Below, in pieces: positions 27,142 to 37,219 of a DNA stretch of 64,000 nucleotides; position 1 is the first letter of the stretch, and every line of letters starts with the position of its first letter. The position numbers and the translations under genes are program-made. This stretch comes from Vreelandella neptunia (GTDB lineage: Bacteria; Pseudomonadota; Gammaproteobacteria; Pseudomonadales; Halomonadaceae), in assembly GCF_000712975.1 (NCBI RefSeq), contig NZ_JHQL01000001.1, positions 186,001-250,000 on the forward strand, given 5' to 3'. Under the pieces are notes generated by a model. That model did no database searches and was not told the origin of the DNA. It saw nothing but the letters and a program-made list of their open reading frames with translations.

Positions 27142-29049
27142 ATGCCTAAGCGCCGTGACACGCTTAAAAACCCTGAGCAAGAATTACGTATTTTTCGTGT
27201 CAGGGCGCTGCTTGCTGTTCTAGTAGTGATTGTTTTGACGGGATTGTTGACCGGGCGGTTAGCATATTTACAGATCGTGCAGCACGATTTGTATAGCACT
27301 CGCTCTGAAAAAAACCGTGTTCGCGTTGAACCGCTACCCCCTAATCGCGGGCTGATTTACGATCGCAATGGTGTTCTTCTTGCTGAGAACCGCCCTACCT
27401 ATAACCTCACATTAGTCCGCGAACGTGTCGATGACCTAGACGAAACGTTAGCTCTTTTAGTGGAGCTTCTAGACTTACCTGAAGATGACATTGACGCGTT
27501 CAATGTGCGTTCAAGGCAACGTCAGCGTCCGTTTCAGCCTGCGCTATTAATGAGCGATTTGAGTGAAGACCAGATCGCACGGCTAGCGGTGAATCGACAT
27601 CGCCTGCCAGGGGTTGAAGTAGAAGCCCAGCTGCTCCGTTATTATCCCGACGCTGAAATGATGGCTCATGCACTAGGATACGTGGGGCGCATCAACGCAG
27701 AAGAGTTGCAAACTCTCGATGCTGGGCGATATGCGGGGACACACTTTATTGGTAAAACCGGCGTTGAGCGTTTTTACGAAACAGAACTGCATGGCCAAGC
27801 CGGGCTACGTAAAGTGGAAACGAATGCACGTGGGCGTGTACTTAGAGAGCTTGGACGTACTGACCCAGTGCCTGGGGAAAACCTTACGCTAACGCTTGAT
27901 AAGTCAATGCAAATGTTGGCGTATGAGCTGTTGGATGGAAGGCGTGGTTCTATCGTTGCTATCGTGCCTGGCACGGGTGAAATTCTCGCGATGGTCTCGA
28001 CACCTGGTTTCGATAGTAATCAATTTGTAACGGGAATTGATGTCGCTTCCTATCGAGGCCTACAGGAAAATCTCGACTTGCCGCTGTTTAATCGAGCCAT
28101 TCGTGGCCATTACCCGCCAGGTTCAACTATTAAACCTTTTTTAGCGCTTGCGGGGCTGGTTGAAGGGGTTATTACCCCGGATAGTACCATTAGCGACCCA
28201 GGATTTTATCAATTACCTAATGATTCACGTCGTTATCGTAACTGGCTACGCTGGGGGCATGGGCGGGTCGATATGGAGCGCTCGATTGCTGTTTCAAACA
28301 ACACGTATTACTACTCACTTGCCCATGACCTAGGTATAGATAATCTGCATGAGCAAATGTCTAATTTTGGCTTTGGCCAGCGCGTTGCACATGATGTTCA
28401 GGGTGAAAGTACTGGACTAATGCCGTCTCGTGATTGGAAGCGCGCGCGTTTCAATCAGCCCTGGTATCCCGGTGAAACACTTTCAGTAGGTATCGGCCAG
28501 GGCTACTGGCAGGTAACACCGTTACAGTTGGCGAGTGCAACTGCCACCTTGGCAAATCGTGGTCATTGGGTAAAACCGCGTCTTGCGTTAGAAATTGGTG
28601 ACGAACCCGTAGCTCTCGATTTGCCGGACACGCTACCTGATATTCAGTTAGATAATGAGAATTGGTGGAGTCGTGTTTTTAGTGGCATGGAAAAAGTTAT
28701 CAGTGGTAACGAAGGCACCGCACGGCGAACAGGAGTAGGGCTTGAGTATCGTATGGGCGGTAAATCAGGTACTGCCCAGGTATTTTCGCTGGGGCAAGAT
28801 CAGCGGTATAACGCTGAAGAGCTTGAGGAGCGCCTGCGTGATCACGCGCTCTTTATGGCGTTTGCACCGCTTGAAGATCCACAAATTGCGGTATCAGTCA
28901 TTGTTGAAAATGCCGGTGGAGGCAGTACGCATGCTGCGCACTTAGCACGTGCGATGACGGATGCATGGTTATTAAACGATGATGCGCCGGACGTTGAAGA
29001 GGTTAAGGAAGTACTGGAAGAAGATACTGCTAACGTGGAGGGCAATTAA
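27142..29049 (+). CDS. mrdA: Penicillin-binding protein 2 (elongasome transpeptidase)
   Basis: A 635-residue class B PBP. One membrane helix lies near residues 25-48, then a dimerisation domain, then the transpeptidase domain with the active-site Ser328 in PGSTIK, the SNN motif (AVSNNTYYY) and KSGT (GGKSGTAQV). It cross-links peptidoglycan during rod elongation together with RodA, whose gene overlaps its stop by one base. Confidence 0.95.
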   Translation: MPKRRDTLKNPEQELRIFRVRALLAVLVVIVLTGLLTGRLAYLQIVQHDLYSTRSEKNRVRVEPLPPNRGLIYDRNGVLLAENRPTYNLTLVRERVDDLDETLALLVELLDLPEDDIDAFNVRSRQRQRPFQPALLMSDLSEDQIARLAVNRHRLPGVEVEAQLLRYYPDAEMMAHALGYVGRINAEELQTLDAGRYAGTHFIGKTGVERFYETELHGQAGLRKVETNARGRVLRELGRTDPVPGENLTLTLDKSMQMLAYELLDGRRGSIVAIVPGTGEILAMVSTPGFDSNQFVTGIDVASYRGLQENLDLPLFNRAIRGHYPPGSTIKPFLALAGLVEGVITPDSTISDPGFYQLPNDSRRYRNWLRWGHGRVDMERSIAVSNNTYYYSLAHDLGIDNLHEQMSNFGFGQRVAHDVQGESTGLMPSRDWKRARFNQPWYPGETLSVGIGQGYWQVTPLQLASATATLANRGHWVKPRLALEIGDEPVALDLPDTLPDIQLDNENWWSRVFSGMEKVISGNEGTARRTGVGLEYRMGGKSGTAQVFSLGQDQRYNAEELEERLRDHALFMAFAPLEDPQIAVSVIVENAGGGSTHAAHLARAMTDAWLLNDDAPDVEEVKEVLEEDTANVEGN

Positions 29050-30212
29050 TGCGGTCATGGCCAGCGATTTCTCATCCGTTACGCCGTTACCCCGTCCGCC
29101 CTCCGGATAGCGGTATTGCTAGGCGCAAAAGCATTTGGGAACGTATCCATCTTGATCCATGGCTATTAGGTTTGCTGCTGTTGCTAATGGGGGGTGGTTT
29201 GCTAGTGCTTTATAGCGCTTCTGGGCAACGTATTGATACCGTAATTGCTCAAGCGATCCGTTTTTGCATAGCTATTGTTGTTATGGTCGTTATTGCGCAA
29301 TTTTCGCCGTCTACTTTTTTGCGCTGGGCCCCCTTAGCATATGGCGTTGGGTTGGCCATGTTATTGGTGGTGGAAGTTGCTGGTGATGTGGGTATGGGGG
29401 CAAAGCGGTGGCTGGTCATCCCTGGTGTCATTCGTTTTCAGCCGTCAGAAATGATGAAGTTAGCAGTGCCGTTAATGGTTGCCGCGTATTTGAATCGGTG
29501 CCAACTGCCACCGCGTTTCAGAGATATTGTAGTATGCGCGGTCATCATTGGTTTGCCCGTGGTACTCACCGCTATCCAGCCGGACCTTGGAACATCATTG
29601 TTAGTGGCTAGCGCAGCGGTCATTGTAGTGCTTTTGGCAGGTCTTTCCTGGCGTTTAATTGGTTTGATCGGGGCCTTAATAGCGGCAGGACTTCCCGTTT
29701 TATGGATGAATATGCATAACTACCAACGGCAACGGGTCTTAACCTTTTTAGACCCGGATAGCGATCCATTGGGGTCAGGTTGGAATATTATTCAATCAAC
29801 CACGGCCATAGGTAGCGGTGGCTTGTGGGGGAAGGGGTGGCTAGAGGGAACCCAGTCTCAGTTAGAGTTTCTACCCGAGCGACATACTGATTTTATTATT
29901 GCCGTTTTAGGTGAAGAATTTGGCTTAGTCGGCATGCTGGTGCTACTGGCCCTTTATGTCATGATTGTGGCACGAGGTCTTTGGTTGGCTACTTCTTCCC
30001 AAGATACCTTTGGGCGGCTATTTGCTGGCAGCATTATCCTGACATTTTTTATCTATGTATTCGTTAATGTGGGCATGGTGAGCGGTATTTTACCTGTCGT
30101 TGGCGTACCACTGCCGCTTGTAAGCTATGGAGGGACATCCAGCGTGACCTTACTGGCAGGGTTCGGTATTCTCATGTCAATACATGCCCATCGGCGGTTG
30201 TTACCGCGTTAA
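29049..30212 (+). CDS. rodA: Rod-shape peptidoglycan glycosyltransferase RodA
   Basis: A 387-residue SEDS-family membrane protein with about ten helices. Signature segments are PDLGTSLLV, the large loop with NIIQSTTAIGSGGLWGKGW, and VGVPLPLVSYGGTSSVTLLAGFGI. It polymerises glycan strands with PBP2. A basic, Pro/Arg-rich N-terminal extension of about 35 residues precedes the first helix. The start overlaps the mrdA stop (TAATG). Confidence 0.95.
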   Translation: MRSWPAISHPLRRYPVRPPDSGIARRKSIWERIHLDPWLLGLLLLLMGGGLLVLYSASGQRIDTVIAQAIRFCIAIVVMVVIAQFSPSTFLRWAPLAYGVGLAMLLVVEVAGDVGMGAKRWLVIPGVIRFQPSEMMKLAVPLMVAAYLNRCQLPPRFRDIVVCAVIIGLPVVLTAIQPDLGTSLLVASAAVIVVLLAGLSWRLIGLIGALIAAGLPVLWMNMHNYQRQRVLTFLDPDSDPLGSGWNIIQSTTAIGSGGLWGKGWLEGTQSQLEFLPERHTDFIIAVLGEEFGLVGMLVLLALYVMIVARGLWLATSSQDTFGRLFAGSIILTFFIYVFVNVGMVSGILPVVGVPLPLVSYGGTSSVTLLAGFGILMSIHAHRRLLPR

Positions 30213-30259
30213 TATCAAATGGATAAGCAGCGGTGCTTTTTCACAGGAGTGGTGAGTTA

Positions 30260-31273
30260 ATGAACTGGGCCCGAATTCAAGCAGGCGGCTGTGTGACAGC
30301 TATGCTACTGGCGTGTTCTACAAGTACCTGGGCTGATGGTGCGTCGACGTTTGATCCGCAGCAGCACGCAGGCACTCAACTGTTAGTTGACGAGTTAGCA
30401 GCGCAAGGAATACCCGCAGATTGGCTAATCGAAACCCTCAATCAAGCCAGTTTTAGCCAAACGGTGTTAGACGCGATGGAAGGCGCTGCCGAACGTCGCT
30501 TAAGGTGGCACGAGTATCGCGATATATTCTTAACACAACAACGCATTGAAGAAGGCGCTGATTTCATTAATGAGTACGAGGATGCCCTTACACAAGCTGA
30601 AGATGTGTATGGCGTTCCTCCTGAGGTTATTGCTGCCATTATTGGTGTTGAAACCTATTACGGTAAGCATAAAGGCCGCCATCGTGTACTAGACTCATTG
30701 GCCACACTGGCGTTTTATCACCCCGTTCGTGGCGGCTTTTTCCGAGGCGAGCTAGCGGCTTTTCTGAAAATTGCCTACGAACAAGGCGTCGAAGCTGATG
30801 AGCTTTATGGATCGTATGCAGGGGCAATGGGGTATCCCCAGTTTATTCCTACTAGTTATGAAGCCTATGCTGTTGATTTCGATGGCGATGGTATACGAGA
30901 TTTATGGGAAAACCCGGTTGATGCAATTGGCAGTGTGGCAAATTACTTCGCTGTACATGGCTGGCAGCGTGATGGGGTCATTTATCATGAGGCCAATGGT
31001 CCTGATGTAGCCCCTGAATCGCTGCCTATTAATCAAACCAGTAAACCCGTGGTTACTGTATCTGAATCAATCGAGGCTGGCATTGAACCACAGAGTGCGC
31101 TTGATCCTGAGTTACTTGTAGTGCCTTTAAGGCTAGAGCTTGCCGATGAAAGTATCCGGTATCGTTTAGGGGAGTATAACTTTTACGTTATTACTCGCTA
31201 TAACCATAGCCATCTCTATGCAATGGCGGTGGCGGAATTATCGGAAGCCATTGAGCAGCAAGTTGAGGACTAA
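30260..31273 (+). CDS. mltB: Membrane-bound lytic murein transglycosylase B
   Basis: A 337-residue GH103-type lytic transglycosylase with catalytic Glu131 in GVETYYGKHKGRHRVLD and the substrate-groove motif YAGAMGYPQFIPTSY. The signal region ends LLACSTSTWADG; the Cys may be a lipidation site, although Leu at -2 is atypical. An upstream GTG gives a poor N-terminus, so I used ATG 30260 with AGGAG upstream. It cleaves glycan strands and is embedded in the cell-wall cluster. Confidence 0.92.
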   Translation: MNWARIQAGGCVTAMLLACSTSTWADGASTFDPQQHAGTQLLVDELAAQGIPADWLIETLNQASFSQTVLDAMEGAAERRLRWHEYRDIFLTQQRIEEGADFINEYEDALTQAEDVYGVPPEVIAAIIGVETYYGKHKGRHRVLDSLATLAFYHPVRGGFFRGELAAFLKIAYEQGVEADELYGSYAGAMGYPQFIPTSYEAYAVDFDGDGIRDLWENPVDAIGSVANYFAVHGWQRDGVIYHEANGPDVAPESLPINQTSKPVVTVSESIEAGIEPQSALDPELLVVPLRLELADESIRYRLGEYNFYVITRYNHSHLYAMAVAELSEAIEQQVED

Positions 31274-31275
31274 AC

Positions 31276-32262
31276 ATGAGAACAGTGCTGTCTGAAGCTC
31301 GCAGTATCGGTGGCGTAGTGGTCATCATGGCGTTGGTTAGCGGTTGTGCCAGCCAGGAAGCCAAACAAAGTAGCGTTGACAAGAATCAACCAATTAGCGC
31401 GCCTGCCTCTACTAGTACAGGCGGAGCGAGTGGTGGTGTGCAAAACAGCGGTTCATCAACAGGTGAGCGCTATGCTATGACTGGGGATGCCTATCCGTTG
31501 GAGCCGCCGGATGTGAGCAAAGTGCCAGATGCAGAGCCTCGTATTGAACCGCTTTCACGTGCTGGAAATCGCTCCACCTATGAAGTGTGGGGAGAAACCT
31601 ATCACGTATTGCCAGACGCAAAAGGCTATGCTCAACAGGGTACGGCTTCTTGGTACGGTGAAAAATTTCACGGCTATGCCACGTCAAACGGTGAAATTTA
31701 TGACATGTATAAAATGTCTGCTGCACACCGTTCGTTGCCATTACCCACTTTTGCGCGCGTGACCAGCTTAGATAACGGCCGCTCTGTTATTGTTCGCATC
31801 AATGATCGTGGGCCTTTTCATAGTGATCGTGAAATTGACCTTTCCTATGCAGCGGCTGCACGGCTAGGCTTTTTAGATAATGGCACTGGCGCCGTTCGCG
31901 TTGAGGCTATTGAGCCTGAACAATGGCTGGCACAGCAAGGTAGGGGGGGCAGTAGTGGAGCAGCTAATGCAGTTTCCTCGATACCTCCTGAGGTGAATGC
32001 ACAGCCTGTAAGAGAGGCTGCTGTACAGCGATCAATGGCAACCGATGATGCCATTTATCTACAAATTGCGGCGTTGGGTAGTGAAGAGGGTGCTCAGCAG
32101 TTACAGCGGCGCCTGGTCGATGAGCTGCCGCATAAAGTACGGGTGATGAGTGATACAGGTGTGCACCGTGTGCAAGTCGGGCCAGTGAGTCCTACGCAGG
32201 AACCCCAAGCACGCGAAGAACTACGTCGGGCTGGCTTTCCACAAGTATTTATCGTGAGATAG
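31276..32262 (+). CDS. rlpA: RlpA septal-ring lytic transglycosylase lipoprotein
   Basis: A 328-residue lipoprotein (lipobox LVSGC near residue 24). A low-complexity Ser/Gly linker leads to the double-psi beta-barrel domain (GTASWYGEKFHGYATSNGE through VRINDRGPFHSDREIDLSYAAAARLGF). A C-terminal SPOR domain of about 75 residues (YLQIAALGSEEGAQ...VQVGPVSPTQ) binds denuded glycan at the septum. It starts 2 bp after mltB. Confidence 0.94.
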   Translation: MRTVLSEARSIGGVVVIMALVSGCASQEAKQSSVDKNQPISAPASTSTGGASGGVQNSGSSTGERYAMTGDAYPLEPPDVSKVPDAEPRIEPLSRAGNRSTYEVWGETYHVLPDAKGYAQQGTASWYGEKFHGYATSNGEIYDMYKMSAAHRSLPLPTFARVTSLDNGRSVIVRINDRGPFHSDREIDLSYAAAARLGFLDNGTGAVRVEAIEPEQWLAQQGRGGSSGAANAVSSIPPEVNAQPVREAAVQRSMATDDAIYLQIAALGSEEGAQQLQRRLVDELPHKVRVMSDTGVHRVQVGPVSPTQEPQAREELRRAGFPQVFIVR

Positions 32263-32332
32263 TTCACCCCATTTATTAGCTAAAATAACGTGCTTTGTTA
32301 ACGTTTTTTTATTTTTTTATGAGAAGTTAGTA

Positions 32333-33532
32333 ATGAATGTATTGATGTCTATTCGCCGTACTGCCGGGCTTTGTTTGTTTGCGGTTTTTGCCGCGGTTGT
32401 TTCTCCGGCTGTTGCTCAGGTGATCCCCCAGCCGCAGACAATTATTCCTTCAGCCCCTCAGCTTGCAGCGAGTTCCTGGATTTTGATGGACGCTAACAGC
32501 GGCCGGATTCTTGCTGAGCATAATTCTGACGAGCGTTTGCCGCCAGCAAGCCTCACCAAGCTGATGACCGCTTATTTGGTAGAGCGTGAGTTAGATCGGG
32601 GCACGATTAGCTTGACGGATATGATTAATGTCAGTGAGAAAGCTTGGCGTACCGGTGGCTCCAAGATGTTCATTGAAGTGGGAGATCGTGTCTCTGTCGA
32701 TGACCTGCTGCATGGTATTATTATTGTGTCGGGCAATGATGCAAGTGTAGCAATGGCTGAGCATCTGGCTGGCGGTGAAACACCCTTTGCCGATTTAATG
32801 AACCAGCACGCGACGCGTCTGGGGATGCATAACACTAATTTCCAAAATGCGACGGGTCTTCCTGGCGATAATCATTACTCAACCGCCCGGGATATGGCGC
32901 TGTTATCACAGCATATTATTAACGACTATCCTGAGCATTACGCTATTTACTCTCAGCGCAACTTTGCTTTTGGTGGTATCGATCAACCGAACCGTAACCG
33001 GTTGTTATGGCGTGATCCTAGTGTCGATGGCTTGAAAACTGGGTGGACAACGGAAGCGGGTTATTGTTTGGTTTCTTCGGCCCAGCGTGATGGAATGCGT
33101 TTGATTTCAGTCGTGATGGGTACCAACTCGGAAGAGGCGAGAGCGCAAGAAACGCAAAAGCTCCTAAGCTACGGTTTCCGCTTCTATGAGACGATGAAGC
33201 TCTATGAGCGGGGTGCTGTACTTGCAACGCCGCGCATTTGGGGCGGCGATAGTAACGAGTTACGTGTAGGCGTGGATGAAGAAGTATTTATGACGCTACC
33301 GCGTAATCGTAATGAAGAGCTGCGTGCCCGTCTAAATTTAAATGCTGATCTTCAAGCGCCAGTGGCTGTTGGCGATGAAGTGGGTACCTTAGAAGTTTAT
33401 TTAGGTGAAGAAGTGGTGGGAGAGCGTCAGTTAGTGGCCCTTGAAAATGTCGAAGAGGGCGGTTTTTTTAAGCGCCTATTTGACCAAGTGAGGCGGTTTT
33501 TCAGTGGTTTGATCAGTAACTTTACCGATTAA
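32333..33532 (+). CDS. dacA: D-alanyl-D-alanine carboxypeptidase (PBP5/6 type)
   Basis: A 399-residue low-molecular-mass PBP. A signal peptide ends near AVAQ (residue 29). Active-site Ser73 and Lys76 lie in PASLTKLMTAY, followed by SGNDAS and KTGWTTEAG. The C-terminus ends in an amphipathic helix (RLFDQVRRFFSGLISNF) that attaches it to the outer face of the inner membrane. It trims pentapeptide stems. A long hairpin follows at 33542. Confidence 0.95.
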   Translation: MNVLMSIRRTAGLCLFAVFAAVVSPAVAQVIPQPQTIIPSAPQLAASSWILMDANSGRILAEHNSDERLPPASLTKLMTAYLVERELDRGTISLTDMINVSEKAWRTGGSKMFIEVGDRVSVDDLLHGIIIVSGNDASVAMAEHLAGGETPFADLMNQHATRLGMHNTNFQNATGLPGDNHYSTARDMALLSQHIINDYPEHYAIYSQRNFAFGGIDQPNRNRLLWRDPSVDGLKTGWTTEAGYCLVSSAQRDGMRLISVVMGTNSEEARAQETQKLLSYGFRFYETMKLYERGAVLATPRIWGGDSNELRVGVDEEVFMTLPRNRNEELRARLNLNADLQAPVAVGDEVGTLEVYLGEEVVGERQLVALENVEEGGFFKRLFDQVRRFFSGLISNFTD

Positions 33533-33541
33533 CAGAAGCAC

Positions 33542-33577
33542 GCTTAAGTGCAAAATTTTTATATTTTGCACTTAAGC
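33542..33577 (+). terminator. 15-bp perfect inverted repeat after dacA
   Basis: Arms GCTTAAGTGCAAAAT and ATTTTGCACTTAAGC enclose a 6-base TTTTAT loop, 10 bp after the dacA stop. The 3' side is AT-rich but lacks a clean T-run. It probably terminates or stabilises the dacA-end transcript. Confidence 0.5.
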
Positions 33578-33649
33578 TATTAATCTTATAAAGCTGTATT
33601 GCACTCCTATTTTATACACACATATCTATATTCCGTGTAAAGGCGAGTT

Positions 33650-33961
33650 ATGAAAAAAGGCGCGAAAAATGGGCTGAGAGATTTACGTCAGGCCGAAGTA
33701 ACCGAGCCACCTAAAATCACATTTCCCTGTGATTATTCATTAAAAGTAGTCGGTGATGCTGCCGAAGATTTCCCAGCCTGTGTTTGCCAAGTAATCATCA
33801 AGCATGCCCCTGACTTCGATGAGGCTACTCTTCAAGTGGTCGAGAGTCGCAACGGTCGTTTCCAATCTGTACGTGTCACGATTGTAGCTACCGGTGAACC
33901 TCAGCTAAGCCAACTTTTTGATGATTTAAAAGCGACGGGTCGCGTACATATGGTGGTATAG
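33650..33961 (+). CDS. ybeD: YbeD/DUF493 family protein
   Basis: A 103-residue protein of the YbeD family (ACT-like fold), conserved next to lipB and dacA in gammaproteobacteria. [19 protein letters not shown] and the C-terminal [14 protein letters not shown] ending are typical. Its role is unclear; a regulatory link to lipoate metabolism is suggested only by gene neighbourhood. It ends 2 bp before lipB. Confidence 0.92.
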   Translation: MKKGAKNGLRDLRQAEVTEPPKITFPCDYSLKVVGDAAEDFPACVCQVIIKHAPDFDEATLQVVESRNGRFQSVRVTIVATGEPQLSQLFDDLKATGRVHMVV

Positions 33962-33963
33962 CC

Positions 33964-34611
33964 ATGGTTAGCCAACCAATAGAGCTGCATCGTCTTGGGC
34001 ATCGCGCTTACTTACCTGTATGGAAGGCAATGCGTGAACTCACAGACATTCGGGATGAAACAACGCCTGACCAGTTCTGGTTAGTAGAACATGATCCTGT
34101 TTTTACTCAAGGCCAGGCGGGTAAGCCAGAGCACGTATTAATGCCTGGTGAAATTCCTGTAGTCAAAACGGATCGTGGCGGGCAAGTGACCTATCACGGC
34201 CCCGGCCAAGTAGTACTCTATCCCTTGCTTGATGTGCGGCGTGGCAAAATCGGTGTTCGAGAACTAGTCACTGCGTTAGAGAACTCAGTGATTGATGTGC
34301 TTGCTCTCTATGGCGTGGCTGCTTGGGCGAAGCCTGATGCACCTGGTGTTTATATTGATACGCCGCAGGGTGAGGCAAAAATCGCCTCGCTGGGATTACG
34401 TATTCGGCGGGGCTCAAGCTATCACGGGGTGGCGCTAAATATAGATGGTGATTTATCACCCTTTGGCAGGATTAACCCGTGTGGCTATGCGGGTATGCAG
34501 GTGACGCGTTTGGCAGATGTAGTATCACTGCCAATCGATCACTGTGTAGGCGACCAGTTAGCGTCTGCATTAGCTGAACAGCTACAGCGTGAGTTGCAGC
34601 CTGTTAATTAA
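33964..34611 (+). CDS. lipB: Octanoyl-[acyl-carrier-protein]:protein octanoyltransferase
   Basis: A 215-residue enzyme that moves octanoate from ACP to the lipoyl domains of dehydrogenase complexes. Motifs: the [17 protein letters not shown] segment, the catalytic Lys region [14 protein letters not shown], and the Cys in [11 protein letters not shown]. LipA, which then inserts sulfur, is encoded convergently just downstream rather than in the same operon. Confidence 0.95.
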   Translation: MVSQPIELHRLGHRAYLPVWKAMRELTDIRDETTPDQFWLVEHDPVFTQGQAGKPEHVLMPGEIPVVKTDRGGQVTYHGPGQVVLYPLLDVRRGKIGVRELVTALENSVIDVLALYGVAAWAKPDAPGVYIDTPQGEAKIASLGLRIRRGSSYHGVALNIDGDLSPFGRINPCGYAGMQVTRLADVVSLPIDHCVGDQLASALAEQLQRELQPVN

Positions 34612-34665
34612 GCAAAAAAAACTACCTGCACGCAGGCTAATTGACAATAGTGATTGCGTGCAGGT
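34612..34665 (-). terminator. Terminator of lipA between convergent lipB and lipA
   Basis: Perfect 11-bp arms (ACCTGCACGCA at 34624-34634, TGCGTGCAGGT at 34655-34665) with a 20-base loop. On the minus strand the stem is followed by AG and eight T residues. It also lies just past the lipB stop, so it may serve both directions weakly. Confidence 0.8.
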
Positions 34666-34696
34666 CATCAATTTACATTGATCTACTTACATTGGT

Positions 34697-35752
34697 CTAT
34701 CCAACGTTGAATGCAGGAATACGATTTGCATCAGGTTCTTGGCCAGGAACTGCGGCGGGTGAGGCGAGACCGAGATTGTTTTTCTCAAAGACGCGATCGG
34801 CGCGATAACTAGAGCGCACTAACGGACCGGAAGGTACTTCCATAAATCCTTTTTCTAGGCCAAGCACACGATAGCGATCAAACTCTTCAGGCGTGACCCA
34901 GCGCTCTACAGCCAAATGGTTTTTGGTTGGCCGTAAATATTGCCCCAGCGTCACAATATCAACGCCAATCTCTCTTAGGTCATCAAAGGTTTTAAGAATC
35001 TCTTCCTCTGTCTCGCCTAAACCAAGCATCAAGCTTGTCTTGGTGATGATATCAGGTCGATACTGTTTAGCATGTGCTAGTACATCCAGCGTTTTACGAT
35101 AACCAGCGCGAGGATCGCGTACTTTGCTAGTGAGGCGCTCAACGGTCTCTACGTTCTGCGCAAATACTTCCAAACCTGAATCCACCACCCGCTCAACGGC
35201 TGCTTTGTCAGCGTCAAAGTCGGGTGTTAATGCTTCCACGACTACTTCTGGTGTGCGTGATTTAATCGCCTTAATGCAGTTGGCATAATGGGTAGCGCCA
35301 CCGTCATCCAGGTCATCGCGGTCAACAGATGTCAGTACGATGTAACGGAGTCCCATTAGCTCGACGGATTTCGCTGTATTCTCGGGTTCATCTAAATCTA
35401 GCCAGCCTTTCGGGTTGCCCGTATCTACCGCGCAGAATCGGCATGCGCGCGTACAAACAGACCCCATCAACATGATAGTGGCAGTGCCATTGCTCCAGCA
35501 TTCGCCCATGTTCGGGCAGTGCGACTCTGCACAGACAGTGCTGAGGCGGTGCGTCGAGACATTTTTTTTGACTGCCTCGAAACGTTCGCCCCCTGGGATC
35601 TGAGCGCGCAACCACTTGGGTTTACGTTCGAGATTGAGAGGAGATTCTGTCTGTGCTTTACGCTGTTTCATGCCGTCTTTGATGACGGACATGCCATGTT
35701 CATTACGGAATTTTTCGCCGCTAGGAACACGGGTTGTGGGGTTATTGCTCAT
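34697..35752 (-). CDS. lipA: Lipoyl synthase
   Basis: A 351-residue radical SAM enzyme inserting two sulfurs into protein-bound octanoate. The auxiliary cluster Cys motif [12 protein letters not shown] and the radical SAM motif CTRACRFC are both present, as is the conserved C-terminal RSSYRAD. I preferred ATG 35752 (AGAGG 9 bases upstream) over one 13 codons upstream. The N-terminal 45 residues ([20 protein letters not shown]...) are family-like. Confidence 0.95.
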   Translation of the reverse strand: MSNNPTTRVPSGEKFRNEHGMSVIKDGMKQRKAQTESPLNLERKPKWLRAQIPGGERFEAVKKNVSTHRLSTVCAESHCPNMGECWSNGTATIMLMGSVCTRACRFCAVDTGNPKGWLDLDEPENTAKSVELMGLRYIVLTSVDRDDLDDGGATHYANCIKAIKSRTPEVVVEALTPDFDADKAAVERVVDSGLEVFAQNVETVERLTSKVRDPRAGYRKTLDVLAHAKQYRPDIITKTSLMLGLGETEEEILKTFDDLREIGVDIVTLGQYLRPTKNHLAVERWVTPEEFDRYRVLGLEKGFMEVPSGPLVRSSYRADRVFEKNNLGLASPAAVPGQEPDANRIPAFNVG

Positions 35753-36005
35753 AGGAGAGAGCCTCTTTACTGTGCGGCAGGCAATGCCCAAATGTTGTGA
35801 CGCCTAACCATGCGTTACTACAGCTTGCTACGGCGTGGCGTGTAAAGCCCTTTGCGTTGACTAATGATTTGCCTTCGCGAGTACATTCCGAACCCAAAAT
35901 ACGCTAACTGATACATAGGTAGTAGAGTAATGTAACATACCTCTCAGTCGACAAGACACTACGCACCTGTGATCCACCATACACCACACCTTATGATTTG
36001 CTTTG

Positions 36006-36992
36006 CTAAATTGCCATCATGGGCAAACAAGAGACGCCATGGCTCGGTAAAGGGCTAGAGGGAGTTTTAAAGTACTGCCGATAATCTGAAAGATGCTCTT
36101 TGGTAAAGCGTAAAAAAAGATCAGCAACCGGGGTCGGGAAATGGTCGCGACGGTAGACAGTGCACCATGAGCGCCGAATAGGAAAATTAGGCAATGGCAG
36201 CGCTGATAATAGCCCTTGCTCTAGCTCAAGCTGAACTGCTAAACGAGGCAAAACAGCAACGCCTAGGTGAGCCATAACACCTTGTTTAATTGCTTCATTC
36301 GTGCCTAATTCAATGCGGTGGGGAAGGCCAACCTCTTGATCAGCAGCCAGTTGTTCAAAGGCGTTACGTACCCCAGATCCTGGTTCCCGCATTAACACAT
36401 AATGACGTGCAAAGTCGGTTAAGGTGGGTGTCTCCATGTGAAGTAATGGATGGTCTGGCCAGACTAACGCGATGAGTTCATTTTCAAGAATGGGCATCAC
36501 CACTAGGCCATCATCCTCTGGCACCATCGCCATAATCACAACATCATCTTTTTGCTCTGTTAAACGCTCTAAAGCCTGGCTCCGGTTGCATACTTTAAGA
36601 CGGATACGCACATCGGGATAGCGCGCCCTAAAGCGCGCTAGTAAATAAGGCACCACATATTGAGCCGATGACACCGCGGCAATATTGAGTTCGCCACGAA
36701 TGTTTCCATTAATATCTGAAAGATTCATCTGCAGTCGAGAAAGTTGACCAAAAATTTCTCGTGCAGAGATAGCCAAGGTGTCCGCCGCAGGTAGCACATA
36801 AAGAGTTTTACCGGCATATTTAAACAGTGGATGACCAAGAGCAAGTTCTAATTGGCGGATTTGCGCGCTGACTGCAGGCTGAGTAAGCCCTAACTGCTCT
36901 GCAGCGCGTGAATAGGAGCGCTGGCGGTGAACTGCCTGAAACACCTGTAATTGTCGGAAGGTTAAACGATTGAGCAGTGTAAGGGATGACAT
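36006..36992 (-). CDS. LysR-family regulator (CbbR/CysB-like N-terminus)
   Basis: A 328-residue LysR protein. The winged helix is in residues 8-68 (FRQLQVFQAVHRQRSYSRAA, LGLTQPAVSAQIRQLE). The effector domain follows with GELNIAAVSSAQYVVPYLLARFR, a segment common in CbbR-like members. It is divergent from the DUF3141/PhaC-like gene across 227 bp, so it is the likely regulator of that gene. No carbon-fixation gene is nearby, so CbbR function is not implied. Confidence 0.9.
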   Translation of the reverse strand: MSSLTLLNRLTFRQLQVFQAVHRQRSYSRAAEQLGLTQPAVSAQIRQLELALGHPLFKYAGKTLYVLPAADTLAISAREIFGQLSRLQMNLSDINGNIRGELNIAAVSSAQYVVPYLLARFRARYPDVRIRLKVCNRSQALERLTEQKDDVVIMAMVPEDDGLVVMPILENELIALVWPDHPLLHMETPTLTDFARHYVLMREPGSGVRNAFEQLAADQEVGLPHRIELGTNEAIKQGVMAHLGVAVLPRLAVQLELEQGLLSALPLPNFPIRRSWCTVYRRDHFPTPVADLFLRFTKEHLSDYRQYFKTPSSPLPSHGVSCLPMMAI

Positions 36993-37219
36993 AACAACCT
37001 CTAGGTATACACCCTCCTAAAACAGAAAGTGCTTCAAAACAAAATCTCAGTATCATGCTGGAAATGCTATCACCAATGATGTGCAAGCGTCTTTATGGCA
37101 ACAATCATGAAATTGCAAAGGTAAGCATCGACGTTAAGCGGCGAGTGGCCTAAACTATATTGCATTGCAGCATCATCGCTTCGGGACAGATGCTTCGCAT
37201 CAACCCAATGGGAGAATTT

